NCBI GenBank assembly: GCA_000727475.1
Contig: KL647311.1
Span: 306,073-370,072 of the forward strand
Direction of reading: 5' to 3'
Source: Sarcocystis neurona
Taxonomy: Eukaryota; Apicomplexa; Conoidasida; Eucoccidiorida; Sarcocystidae
Length of the DNA stretch: 64,000 bases
Position numbers and translations under genes: made by a program. This document shows positions 11,400-22,100 of the stretch, piece by piece (position 1 is the stretch's first letter; each line of letters begins with the position of its first letter). The notes under the pieces were generated by a model. The model had not been told where the DNA came from. It did not search any database and saw nothing but the letters and a program-made list of their open reading frames with translations.

Positions 11400-11653
11400 A
11401 ATATCGGTGTCTCGAAGGCTTCACCCCTCATCCGAGTCAGGTTTTCTTCGAGCGTTTCTTGATCCGTGTGGTCAGCTAGTAAATGACTGTAACAACCACA
11501 AAGGCTGGTAAAAAGCAGGAGTCGCGAGTCAGAATCTGGGTGCCAACTCGTGGAAAGGGCCTCAGCTGCACCTATGTCTCGACGACCTGTGGAGGTCGGT
11601 AACGAGACTCTGCGGAAAGTAACTCGGTAATGTTCTATACTCGACCTCAGCAC
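11396..11653 (-). CDS. Possible terminal exon or small ORF, unrecognised
   Basis: The frame gives about 85 codons after a CCTAG that could be an acceptor; the only initiator is GTG. The C-terminus is acidic and polar. The composition looks protein-like, but the length alone is not significant and no partner exon was found. Confidence 0.2.
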   Translation of the reverse strand: MLRSSIEHYRVTFRRVSLPTSTGRRDIGAAEALSTSWHPDSDSRLLLFTSLCGCYSHLLADHTDQETLEENLTRMRGEAFETPIF

Positions 11654-13324
11654 CTAGGCGCTATTTGTGTCCATACTTGCTTACCGTCACGTACGGCAAG
11701 TACGTGTCGAGATGCAAGGCTGAAAAGCTAGTAAGGACCCCCAGGAGATAGTAGACAGGCGGAATATAGAGACGCTGCAGTTTGGAGGTTGTACAATAAA
11801 CAAGCAGCCGCTATATATACTGTAAACTTCAGGATAATTGGTGTGTCCCTCCCACTGTTTAGGCTGCTGTGTACGGACTTGCATGTATACGTATATATAT
11901 ATATACACACAATTGTGTACAAATTCGACACGCCGAGATACAGAAAAAGACAAGAAAAGGACAGTGGCTCCTATTCTAATACTCCGGAGCGTCCAATGTC
12001 GCCTGCGTCTTCTAAACTTGAACGCTTATGTCCAAGGCGAGACACAACAGTTGAGTTGAGGTTTCGTCTGGAGACCGCCTTTGGCGGTGTCTGGAGCGCT
12101 TCCTAGCGTAACAACATAGACCGACGAGCAAGCGCGTATGTGCGGCAGCTCACCCGCGAAGTCAAATTCGTCATCACGAAATGAACGGACGGAAGAGACG
12201 AAAGAGTGTCCGGGCACACAGGCACGCACCCTGGTCAGAAATTCAAGTTTTGGAGCCGAAGTTCTCCAATCAGAGAGCGGCCACTGAGGGTTGGGTTCTC
12301 CCAAACTCAAAAGGGGCCATACGGGGTGAAATACATACGGCAAGACTGGTGGTGTCTTTGTCCTGCACAGCATTCGAGACTGGATCGCTCACCTTCATGA
12401 GTACGTAACGGCTCGACACTAATTGTGACCGTCCAGAGTTTTTGCTCTACAACTAACTTCTGAAAATGACACGTCGAGGCCGTAGTTGCTGTACACATGG
12501 CACGGGTCTACGTCAACTTTCGAAGTAAACCCTGTACGCGGACATGCTGGAAAATCGGCGCAGTGCGTAGAGGAGAGGCGCTGTGTCTTTCACATCTTGC
12601 AGTCCTACCCTGTTCTACAATAAAGGGACGTCGCAAATACATTCACGCAAGAAGCGCGTGCTACACAGTACGTACACCTACACATCTAACTGCACACATA
12701 TATTTAGGAGATTCCTAGATGTGGAACACATGCACGGGCCTGAGGCGAGAGAACGCGGCAAGCTGTTGGCACAGCCGTATTGGGTGACGCATTTTTCGTA
12801 CGCATATATATATATGTATATACATGTATGTATATATATGAATACACATACACATACTCATATACACATTGTATGCCATTACGTATTCTTGGAGAAACGT
12901 ACCGTAACTCTAGTTCACGAGCATCTCCATCGATGGGGAAATGTAGACGCACAAGCGGATACGCCTGTCTATGTTTATATTTTTACATATATATATATAT
13001 ATATATTTACATTTAGGCGTACGTATGCATACAGACAGGTAAGCAGCTACATTTACGGATGACGGAGATGCCCGTAGCGGGTAAACTAGGATCCATATGA
13101 GTGTCGGGAAGGCATTGCTTGCACGACGTCTGCTAGAAGGGGAAGCTCTCTGAGTTCCCTTACACTTTCGCCGTCCGTTCTGTGGGAATTCTGTCCCCGG
13201 CGTCGTCCACTTCGGTAGGGCCTCTTCGGCGTTCCTGATCTCCGCTTTTTGCTTGCATGCGCGACCGCGACTCTCGTCGCTGTCTCACCGGCGCCAGCAG
13301 CAGCAGCAGTACATGAGCAGTACC

Positions 13325-13601
13325 CAGCAGCACCAGCGGAAGACACTTGTCCCCTACGTGCTGCTTATGCGGCTGTCCCCATTGTTTCGTGGGAGTTAAG
13401 AAGAATCTCTACTTGTTTCTGCCTCAGAATCAATCAAGCGCACATCAGCGGCAGCAGCAGCAGTAGAAAAGCAGTAACCAGCAGCACCAGCGGGGAGACA
13501 CTTGTCCCCCACGTGCTGCTTATGCGGCTGTCCCCATTGTTTCGTGGGAGTTAAGAAGAATCTCTACTTGTTTCTGCCTCAGAATCAATCAAGCGCACAT
13601 C
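13325..13601. repeat. 122-bp direct repeat flanking a CAG spacer
   Basis: Copy 1 (13325-13446) and copy 2 (13479-13601) are nearly identical, differing by a few bases including one inserted G. They run from cagcagcaccagcgg to aatcaatcaagcgcacatc. A 32-bp spacer containing (CAG)n and cagtagaaaagcagtaac separates them. Several stops lie in most frames, so the unit is probably not coding. Confidence 0.9.
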
Positions 13602-15950
13602 GTTTCCCGTTCACTTTTTCCCTCGGCTCCTCATTCTCAGGTGCAGTCCCGCCGTTGTGGTGGTATCGACAGGTGTGAGAGGGGGTGCTACAGGAGCAGC
13701 GCCTGCAGCCAAAATTGAAGAGATAACTGACGGTTTTCGTAAAATCCAGCTAATGTCGAAGTAGAAATGCAAGCGCGCAACACTATTCCACCGTTTTTTC
13801 GTGAGCTTTTTGCTGAAAAGGTGCTCTCATTTCCGGCGGAACTCGACGGAAAAGACACGCACAAGAATCTTAAAGGAGATCTACAGGTATGCGGTCGTAG
13901 TTCATTATATGGTCAGCGGGGCTGAATCGTTCAGTGGCCTGGCAGTGACCTGTAAAATGATACAGACATGTGTATGCCTGTGCACGTGAACTCGTACGTG
14001 CTTCATGTAGAGAAAGAACCGTATCACCGTGGACCGACTTACCCAAGGGCGTTGGCGGATTGCTACGTGACACACATACATACGTACATGTATGTGTATA
14101 TATATATATATAAATGCAGAGCCATATATATATATATATATATCTACGTTGATCAACGTACACATTCACCTATACCTAGGTGTGTATGTGTACGCGTACA
14201 TGAACATTACCCTGCAACAGTGCCGGCCCCAGTCGTTCTCCGTCCTGCTGACGGGAAAAAAAAGTCCCTGTCTTTACAGCGTCGTCGCACCGCGGGAACA
14301 CATGAACGTCCGTATTTCCTGGCTTTTTCGTAGATCTCCGTTTCTCCGTTGGTTTTCTCCGACGGAAAATTTCATTCGTTCTCTCCAGAAGTTTCGATCC
14401 TTCCTCCCGTGGGAAGCTTTCCGGTCCCACCTCCTTTCGTCGTTTGTTTGCGTGACGACACCGCCGTTCATCCTCCTGCTTGTAAACGGCCTGTCTTGCT
14501 GGAGACGTACAGAGTATACACGCTTGTCACACATGTTCAGGAGGGTCAAGTATCCCTTTCCTTTCGGATCTTCACACACGGTACTCTTTCGCCGTTGTTC
14601 TCTTTCTTCGTGCCTTTGTCGTCTACGGTGACCGCCGCGGGAACCACCAGTGGGAAACCGGCAGTTCGTCTGCCAAGTGATAGCGCACACACGTGCACGA
14701 AACACTTTTTTCGCCTCTTTGTACGGACGATAAATCGCGTCCTAGATGAGCTTCGTTTTTTCTCCGTCCAAACAGGGCCTCTTCTGGCCTTGCAGTCCGA
14801 CACACGTCCTTGGCCTGCTTTTTTTTCCCGTCAGCGGCAGCTGCGGGTTGTTTTGTTCGTCCAGCCGTTGAGTGTTTCATAGAGAGGACTCTGTTATGTG
14901 TAGTGCATCTTTCTTCCGGAGCCACGCGTATGTGTGTGGACGCGTCGATACTTGTGTTTTTTTGTCTGTGTGTGTGTGTGTGCATGTAGAGTATTTTTTT
15001 CCACACGGCTATCCTAAAGACGCTGGCTGCGTCTGTGAGGGAGAATCTCTGTTTTCCGACCTGGACTTGTATTTACATTTAAATATATGCGTTTATCCAC
15101 GTGTGACACAGAGGGCGGGCTTGTACGCGTCTAAAGCGTTTTCTTTTTGCTTGAAATATGGGAACTTGCGTGTCTTTGTACGTCCGTGTCAGTAAAGAGG
15201 GATGTGCAAGAGACGGTGGAATGCATCTGCAGGGGCTGCTTCGACTAATGAAGTGATCTGTCCAGCGAAAGTCCTCCAGCAGGTGTGTATCTGCAGAGGA
15301 AAGGCTTTTTCCTCAAGTGGGTGCTGCACATCCGTATACATGTAGCACCGACGAAGATATACGTCTATCCAGGTGTATCTATACGCATAAATGTAGAAGA
15401 AAGCGCACTCGCGCACGCAAAACGGAAAAGGCTGTCGTTTCTCAAGGACCCGTGCGGAGGGGAGGTGCGCTCTCTGTACACTTCAAACTCTTGTGTATCT
15501 GTCTGCAGAGGGAAGTGCGTAAGCGCGGAACCATCCCAGCAGAAACAGACGCGAATGTGTTGTTAAAATGCCGCACGCGAGTGTTCTGAGTGAGCGGCCG
15601 AGGCAAAAGAATTTCGAGGAAGTGCCTTCTTCGTATATAAACAGCAGGTGAAGACGTGCACGTAGTGCTGCAAGGGATTAATATAGCGACCCTAGGCATT
15701 AAACATGTGCTCGGGCGCGCGCAATCCTAGAAACGTAGGGATAGATACACACACGTGTGTATATCTGTGTTCCACGCACCTCTTGATAGACGTACATACA
15801 TGTATTCATGTAGACGAATATATCTACGTGTCGTTTACTTGTGTAAGTTTTCCCCTCCTCCTCGTGCCTACATACATATATTATATTTGTATCCACGCGG
15901 TGGTGAGATCCCGTGGCGTGTCCACGTACGTAGTGTGCTGCGTGGGAGTG
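13602..15950. other. Transition region, coding status unresolved
   Basis: Between 14200 and 14900 the sequence is GC-richer and open in several frames on both strands for 140-180 codons. Plus 14349-14882 and minus 14274-14705 and 14623-15006 all overlap. None shows a recognisable motif, and I could not choose a strand. Around it are (TA)n tracts at 14098-14145 and (TG)n near 14965-14985. Confidence 0.35.
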
Positions 15951-16975
15951 AAAGTGGGGCGGGCTGGGGCGCTTCTTGGCAAATTCGAAGAAACGAAGAA
16001 ATTTTGCAGCGCAGGAGGAGCAGCTGCCGCAGCAGCCCACAGGGCGGTGCAGCAGCCGGAAGGTCTCTCTGCTCGCCCGCCGGAGCTGCTCCTCCTCTTC
16101 GTCCTCCTCCTGCAGCAGCAACAGAGACAGGGAAGAACCGGTGGTGCTGCTGCGTCTGCTCCCCCTCCTGCTGCTGCTGCTTCTGCGGTGGATTATCAAG
16201 TCCTGAGAATTTTTCTGTGTGGGTGTGTGTACGAGGTGAAAACACCCACGCCAAGTGTAGTTACACCGCGTGGTATATGCTCCAGGCGTGATGCAGCCCC
16301 CCACCTCGCTTCCTTCTGAAACATTTCTGTCACGTTGGCACACACGGTTTTATGAGAAGTAATTTAGGCGGTATGCACATGCGTGTCTTCCTGGGGACCT
16401 TCTGTGTGGCGGGTTTCTGCACGAAATCGCGCTGTGTACACGTCTGCGTTGCTGCTTAAGAAGCGGGTGCTTCTTACCCGCGGCTGCTGCTCGCACCCCT
16501 TCGCGTCTATCGCGTTTTCCCAGGGCAGGTGTCGCTGTACGGCGCTGCTGCTATCCTTGGCTGCTGCGCTGCCGTTACCGCTGCGGGTGGTGCTGCTCTA
16601 CGAGAGACGGGCAAAAAACTTCAGAGAGCAGCAGCTGCTGCTGCAACGTTCTCCGGCTGGACGCTCTCTTCTTTCTCTTCTTTCCCTTCATCCTCCCTCT
16701 TCGAACTACACACGAATGTGTCACACGGACACATACACAAGCCCAGCTGCTGCTGCTTCTGCTGCAGCGCACTTGCTATTCCTCTCTCCTCGTCTGCCCA
16801 AGTTTACTATTCATTCATATATACATATATGGATATATACATATATATAGAGAAAGCGAGACTTGCGTGAGGCGCCCTCTGTGTGCGAAGGGGTGCTGCT
16901 GCAGGTGCTGTAGTGTTTTGTCTATTCCTGCGGATAAATGCTGCTATGCTGCTGTTGCACAGAGATTTGTTCTCT
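15951..16975. other. CAG/CTG-rich candidate exons, strand ambiguous
   Basis: About 15960-16210 reads on the plus strand as GALLGKFEETKKFCSAGG followed by poly-Ala. On the minus strand, after a TTCTCAG acceptor, it gives an acidic stretch (QEEDEEEEQLRRASRETF) and a Cys cluster. About 16500-16690 reads on the plus strand as VSLYGAAAILGCCAAV followed by a charged helix. These look partly coding, but no consistent gene model could be built. Confidence 0.3.
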
Positions 16976-17246
16976 TTATCTTTCTAGATAGTAGAATCGT
17001 GGGTAAAGCTCTCGGTACTCTCCGAGATTCTGCAGTCCTTGCGCAGCGCGACGTCTGCGTATTGCCGTGCTGTAGGCGGAAGGCAGCAGCAGCTGCTGCA
17101 GCACCAATCGCACCTGTCGAGAAGCAGGAGCAGGAGCGATAAACAGCGGCAACGCAGCAGTAGCAGGACCAGTCTTTTTCTTCAGCGCAGCAGCAGTCGT
17201 CTCCGGCGGCAATTCGGCGACAGCAGCAGGTCCGAGTGAGGCACTG
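16976..17246 (-). CDS. Gene B terminal exon
   Basis: A CTTCTTAG acceptor opens a 90-codon frame ending in a stop. It reads SASLGPAAVAELPPETT, then a Lys patch and an Ala/Pro-rich stretch, then a basic and aromatic tail (STAIRRRRAAQGLQ ... ELYPRFYYLER). The tail is not low complexity, which favours real coding over a chance CAG frame. Confidence 0.4.
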
Positions 17247-18547
17247 CTAAGAAGTGGTGGAGGCTGAAACTAACAGGCGTGCGAGAACTTGCTGCTGCTG
17301 CTGCCTGTCCTTTTTCAGCTGCAGCTGCTGCTGCCTCAGTTGCTGCTGCCTCTGTTGATTCTTTGACTTTTGCTGCTGCTGCTGCTGCTTCGGCTGCTGC
17401 TGGTGTTTGTCCGCTGCATCTTCGTCGGCTGCTGCTGTTTCTCTTTGGACCTCTGCTGTTGCTTCACAGCCGTCAACAGCTGCTGCAAATCTTTAAGTTG
17501 ATGCCGCTGCAGCATATTGCGGCTTGCTGAGTTTACGAGAGCTGCAGCTGCACGTCTTGCAGCTGGCTCGTTCCCCCACAGCAACATGGTGTTGAGCAGC
17601 AGCAGAGCCTCTGGCGCGGCCGTTGTGCGTTGTTCCTGTCTGGCGTCTCCCACAGCGGCAGTAGCAGCGCCAGAAGCCTCTTCTGCGGACATTGTCTCCT
17701 CCTGTGGCAGGCTGCGCAGCTACCGTTGTTGCTGTTTCTCCTCGACAAGGCCTCCTGCTGCTGTCGGCTTGCTGCAGCTGCTGCGAGAGCTGCAGCTCCC
17801 ACCCTGAGGCTGCAGCCACTTCCTCGTCCATCACGCCAGCACCAACGGACTCCGTAGAAACAGCAGCCGCTGCTGGTGCTGCTACTGTAGAAGAAGCAGC
17901 AGCGAGCCTGTCCTAGCGTGAGGCAGTGCGCAAACAATTTTGCTTCTGCTGGTGCTGCAATTGTTGTCCCGGTTTCTTGCCGGTGCCAGAGCGCAGGAAC
18001 CGATGCTGCCGCTGTTGCACAAGCTCAACCAGAAGAGCAGCGACGACAGCAAGGTGGAATGCTTCTGGGTTGTAGCAGCGTGTTGGTGCTGCTGCTGTCG
18101 CCACTGGGATCAGCTGACGTGCAGCAGAGTACTCCTCGCGGCTCCGACGTTACGCGACGTTTGCTGCCGTTGGTGCAGCAGCAGTGTCAGCAGTTGTTCT
18201 TCTCCTGTCACGCCAGCCTGACGCGGCTCTCTTGCTGCCGCTGCTGCAGTAGCCACAGCAGCAGTCGTTTGTCTCTTTCCACCGCGTGGTGGGATTGGTG
18301 CTGCTATCGTTGCTGCTGCAGTCACAGCAAGAACACCTGGAGCCTTTTACAAGGAACCGGTCGCTGCTGATACATTTATACACCCTTGCAATCGACGAGG
18401 TGCTCTAGCAGCAACCTCAGGGAAGAACTAACTTCCTGTTGGCAGTCGTAGCCGCTCGGCAGCCTTCTTCTGCTGCTCCTGGATCTTCTCGTGCAGACGT
18501 ACGATATTTACATCCGTCTCGGCTGCTGCTGCTGCCGTCAGTCGCTC
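16976..18547 (-). CDS. Gene B: probable Ala/Gln-rich multi-exon protein
   Basis: I do not recognise this protein. The minus strand has three coding-like blocks with usable splice sites. They are an upstream exon ending at 18433 with a polar coiled-coil-like stretch (NIVRLHEKIQEQQKKAAERL), an Ala-rich exon starting at 18336 that joins it in phase 1, and a terminal exon (16976-17246). The middle, about 17250-18110, holds further Ala/Gln/Ser readings (for example MSAEEASGAATAAVGD and ALLLLNTMLLWGNEPAA). Its junctions could not be fixed because CAG arrays keep several frames open. The gene runs divergently from gene C, whose start is about 580 bp away; further 5' exons may lie at 18550-19030 (for example MACTDAAAADTAHEQQQQQ). 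The alternative is that this is a CTG-rich plus-strand intron or leader of gene C. Confidence 0.4.
18113..18336 (-). CDS. Gene B internal exon
   Basis: The acceptor is GGCTCCAG. The frame (VLAVTAAATIAAPIPPRGGK ... VTGEEQLLTLLLHQRQ) is open to a TGA at 18110-18112, so the donor must lie before it. It joins the upstream exon ending at 18433 in phase 1. Confidence 0.35.
18433..18547 (-). CDS. Gene B upstream exon
   Basis: Bounded upstream by an in-frame TGA and downstream by the donor CAGGAA/GTTAGT. It encodes five Ala residues followed by ETDVNIVRLHEKIQEQQKKA, a plausible coiled coil. The exact 5' splice boundary is uncertain. Confidence 0.35.
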
Positions 18548-19126
18548 TCAACTTCTGCTGTTGTTTTGTGTAGGGGGAAGCTGTTGGTGCTGCTGTTGTT
18601 GATGTGCCAGTCAAAAGCCGGCGACGCACATCCGTCCCGTCTCACATTTGCTGCTGCTGCTGCTGTCCTTTTTAGCAGCAAGCCACGCACGCGCGACTGC
18701 TGCAATTGACGCACACGCACTCCACAGCAGCTGCTGCTTCTTCTCGAGAACAGACGGGCTGCTGGTACGTCGTCTTCATCTCGACAGAAAAGTAGAACTT
18801 CAGCCGTACTACCTGTTGGTGTGGCTGCTTCATCACAAGGGGATGTCATTGATTAGTAACAGAAGTAGTAATTGTTTCTGCTGCTGCTGCTGCTCGTGGG
18901 CTGTGTCTGCTGCCGCTGCATCTGTACACGCCATAGCAGGATATAACTCGTATTTGCTGCTGCAGCTGCTGCGGCTTCTTGTTTTAGAGAAGTGGGGTCT
19001 TCCATAAGGAAACTGCTGCTGCGGCAGCTGCTTCTTCTTGAGAAAGGATCTGCAGTGTAGTTGCTGCTGCTACGCCTGCAGCGTCGGGAGGAACGGGACG
19101 TCACGTGTATCTGCTGCTGGTGATTA
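18548..19126. other. Region between divergent genes B and C
   Basis: Rich in CTG on the plus strand. It may contain first exons of gene B on the minus strand (starts at MTSPCDEAATP, MACTDAAAAD or MEDPTSLKQEA are all possible) and the promoters of both genes. An in-frame TGA at 19121-19123 closes the gene C frame upstream of its ATG. Confidence 0.35.
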
Positions 19127-22100
19127 ATGTACGGCCATTCGTTCGGTGTTGAGGCAGCTTGCGCCTCATCAACTGCTGTTGACGCGCAGGGCTTTGCTGC
19201 TCCTGCTTTTGGTGATGTTCCTGCGGCGGTGTTTCCTGTGTCTCATAGTCTCCTCCCTGCTCCTGCTGCTGCTGGAGCTGCGTCTCCTGCCGATGCTCTG
19301 CCACAGAGTTCCGCCGTGCCTGCTGCTGCTGCCACGGCTTCTTCGGTCGCTGCTGCTTTCTCCGGTGACAGCAGAAACAGCAGCCTCACGGAGATCTACT
19401 ATGTCAACGGCAGCAGCAGCTGCAGCGCTGGTCACCCTGCTGCTGCCGCCCCGTCGTACAGCGGAGAGTACAGCGTTAGCAGCAGGACCGGCTACGAGGA
19501 CGTTCACCAGGCGGCGCACTGCGACATCTATGACAGCAGCAACGCGGTTTTCGGCAGCAGCTGCTGCTGCAGCAGCAACACAGACCGCCCGAGAAGCAAT
19601 GTGGGGCCGACGACCGGTTTTCTTCCATTTTGTTCGAGTGACAGCAATGGCAGACTGCCGTATGCCGAAGAGCAGCAGCAGCAGCCAGTACAGCCACAGC
19701 AGCAGTGGGACATGTACTCCCAGGAAGCGCACCGGCGGGACGAGGAGCAGGAGGAGGAGCAGCAGCGGAAGGCCGTGAGGTTGAAGGCAAAGCGAGAAAG
19801 ACAGCGGATCGCATCGAAGAATTATCGCGACCGGAAGCGGCTGCTGCAGCTGCATGCAACGCTAGCTGAGGTGCCTCCGGAAGCCCTGCCATTCGCCTTT
19901 CTAGCGCTGTCTCGGGTTGCTGCTGTGGCAACAGCAGCAGCGAAGGCTCGAGGCGACACTCCACAGGCGTCGCTGCAGTCCCTGCGGGCACTGCCTCAAA
20001 CGACAGCAACACGTGAAACTGCTGTGGCTCGCTGCGACCAGGGCGTTGATCCTCAGCAACACCTGCAGCAGGGGAGTGAGCTGCGGTTGCCGACTGGGCA
20101 GGAATTGCTTCCGGAACAGCAGCAGCAGCAGCCGGGGGATGTGCTGCAGGCAACTGCGCAGAGACTGCTTTCGCAGCAGCAGCACCAGTGGCAGCTGCCG
20201 GCGTGGCTCGTGCAGCAGGAGGCGCAGCCTACGCAGCAGCAGCAGCAATGGGGACAGCAGCAATCGCGGCGACAGTCTTCGGCGGTGCAGCCGTGGCAGC
20301 AGGACCAGTGGCAGCAAGAGTCGGAAGCAGGACAGCAGCAGCATTTGCAGGGGCAGCAGCCTCAGCTACTGCAGCACAAGACGTTGACTGAACAGCCAGC
20401 AACGGTACATGCCGCCGCGTGGGTCCAGCCCCACCCTCCCGCAGAAAACCAACAGCAAGTGCAGCTCGACCCGCTGCTGCCGGAGGGAAATACGCAGAAG
20501 CCCCAGCAGCAGAACGAATGGCAGCAGGAACCGCAGCCACCGCCGATAGCGCTGCCGCATATGGGGGCAGCGCACCACCGGCGAGAGGAGCCCGAGGCCT
20601 CTACGGAGGGACGGCCTGGGCAGCAGCAGCAGCAGCTGCGAGAGTCGCAGTGGCTGGACAGGAATGGGACGTCGCAGCAAGAGCAGCAGCAGCAGCCACA
20701 AGAAGCAACAAACGCTTCAACAGCAGTCTTCCTGGCATATGCGGATACGTCAAGTTCCCCTGCCGGTGCAGCGTTCTTCTCCCTTCGTTCTGAAACTGCT
20801 GCTGCCGCAGACTGTGCGTCTGCTGCTGCTGCTCTGCGTTTTTCCCATGCTCCCGCCGTCGAGACAAATGTGGCGCCTGCAGCCGCCTCAGAAAGTGCTG
20901 CTCTCTCTGCAGGATTCTCCTCCTCATCCTTCGCGTCGCCGTCTGCTGCTGCTGCTGCTCTGCCGCCCTCTGCCGTTGCTGCTGGTCTGTTGCCGTCTGC
21001 CGTTGGTGCTGCCCCACCGCCCTCTCTGCTTGCTCCTGCTCCGCTGCCCTCTTCTGCTGCTGCTGCTCCGCTGCCTTCTTCCGCTGCTGCTGCTTCGCCA
21101 CCCTCTGCCGTTGGTGCTGCCCCACCGCCCTCTCTGCTTGCTCCTGCTCCGCCGCCCTCTTCTGCTGCAGCTGCTCCGCTGCCTTCTTCCGCTGCTGCTG
21201 CTTCGCCACCCTGTGCCGTTGCTGCTGCTTCGCCACCCTCTGCTGTTGCTGCTGCTCCGCCACCCTCTGCCGTTGCTGTTGCCCCACCGCCCTCTCTGGT
21301 TGCTGCTGCTCCGCTACCCTCTTCCGCGGCTGCTGCTCCGCTGCCCTCTTCCGCTGCTGCTGCTCCGCCGTCTTCTTCCGCTGCTGCTGCTCCGCCGTCT
21401 TCTTCCGCTGCTGCTGGTGGTACGGCAGCTGCGTCTCCCTCTCCTTCGGCACTTTCTTCTTCGCCGTCTTGCTCCACCTCCGCGTCGTCCTCTTCCACCT
21501 CTGCTGCTGTTTTTTCTTCCTCTTCGTCCAGTCCAGCTGCAGCAGGGAAGTCACCGCGACCTGCTACAGCAGCGGCAGGTAGAGCAGTGGTGAGCAGCGT
21601 GTCTGCTACTGTGGGGTTGACGAACAGCAGCAGAAGAGCGATGATGTTTGGGGCCGGCAGCAGACTTCTGGCGTTGGCCGCAAAGAAAGCAGCAGCAGCA
21701 ACAACAACTCTGTCCTGCGAAACTGGAGAAACTGCTGCTGCTGCTTCTGCTGCTGCTGCGGGAGACGAAGGAGAAGGCGGCACGCGACGGCAAGGAGAAA
21801 AAGCAGCAGCAGAGGACGTAAATCCTCTCTTCGGACCGACGTTGCCGCTGGACTTGTATAGCGACCCTCTGGGACTGAGGAGCGCGCGCAACAGCAGTAA
21901 CAACAGCAGGAGCGAGGAAAACGAGATCAGCAGGAAGCTGCGGAGCAGCCGTTTCCGACAGCTGCAGTATCTCGACGTGGACATGATCTGCAAGCTGTTC
22001 ACGCGCTCCAGCAGCAGCAGCGGTGACGCGGGCAGTCTCACCAGAAGCGGCAGCAGCATTTGTAGCCGAAGACCGAGCCAGCTGGTGCGCAGTGTTAGGA

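Larger units (their letters stand above)
8682..13324. other. Repeat-poor region without a convincing gene
   Basis: Composition is balanced and there are almost no trinucleotide arrays. The longest ORFs are about 85-120 codons, within chance expectation for this length. The least unlikely are a minus ORF at 11396-11653 (ends TDQETLEENLTRMRGEAFET), a Cys-containing plus ORF at 11139-11399, and overlapping opposite ORFs at 12026-12408. A degenerate repeat sits near 9308-9417. (TA)n occurs at 11893-11906, 12805-12840 and 12989-13007. Confidence 0.4.
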
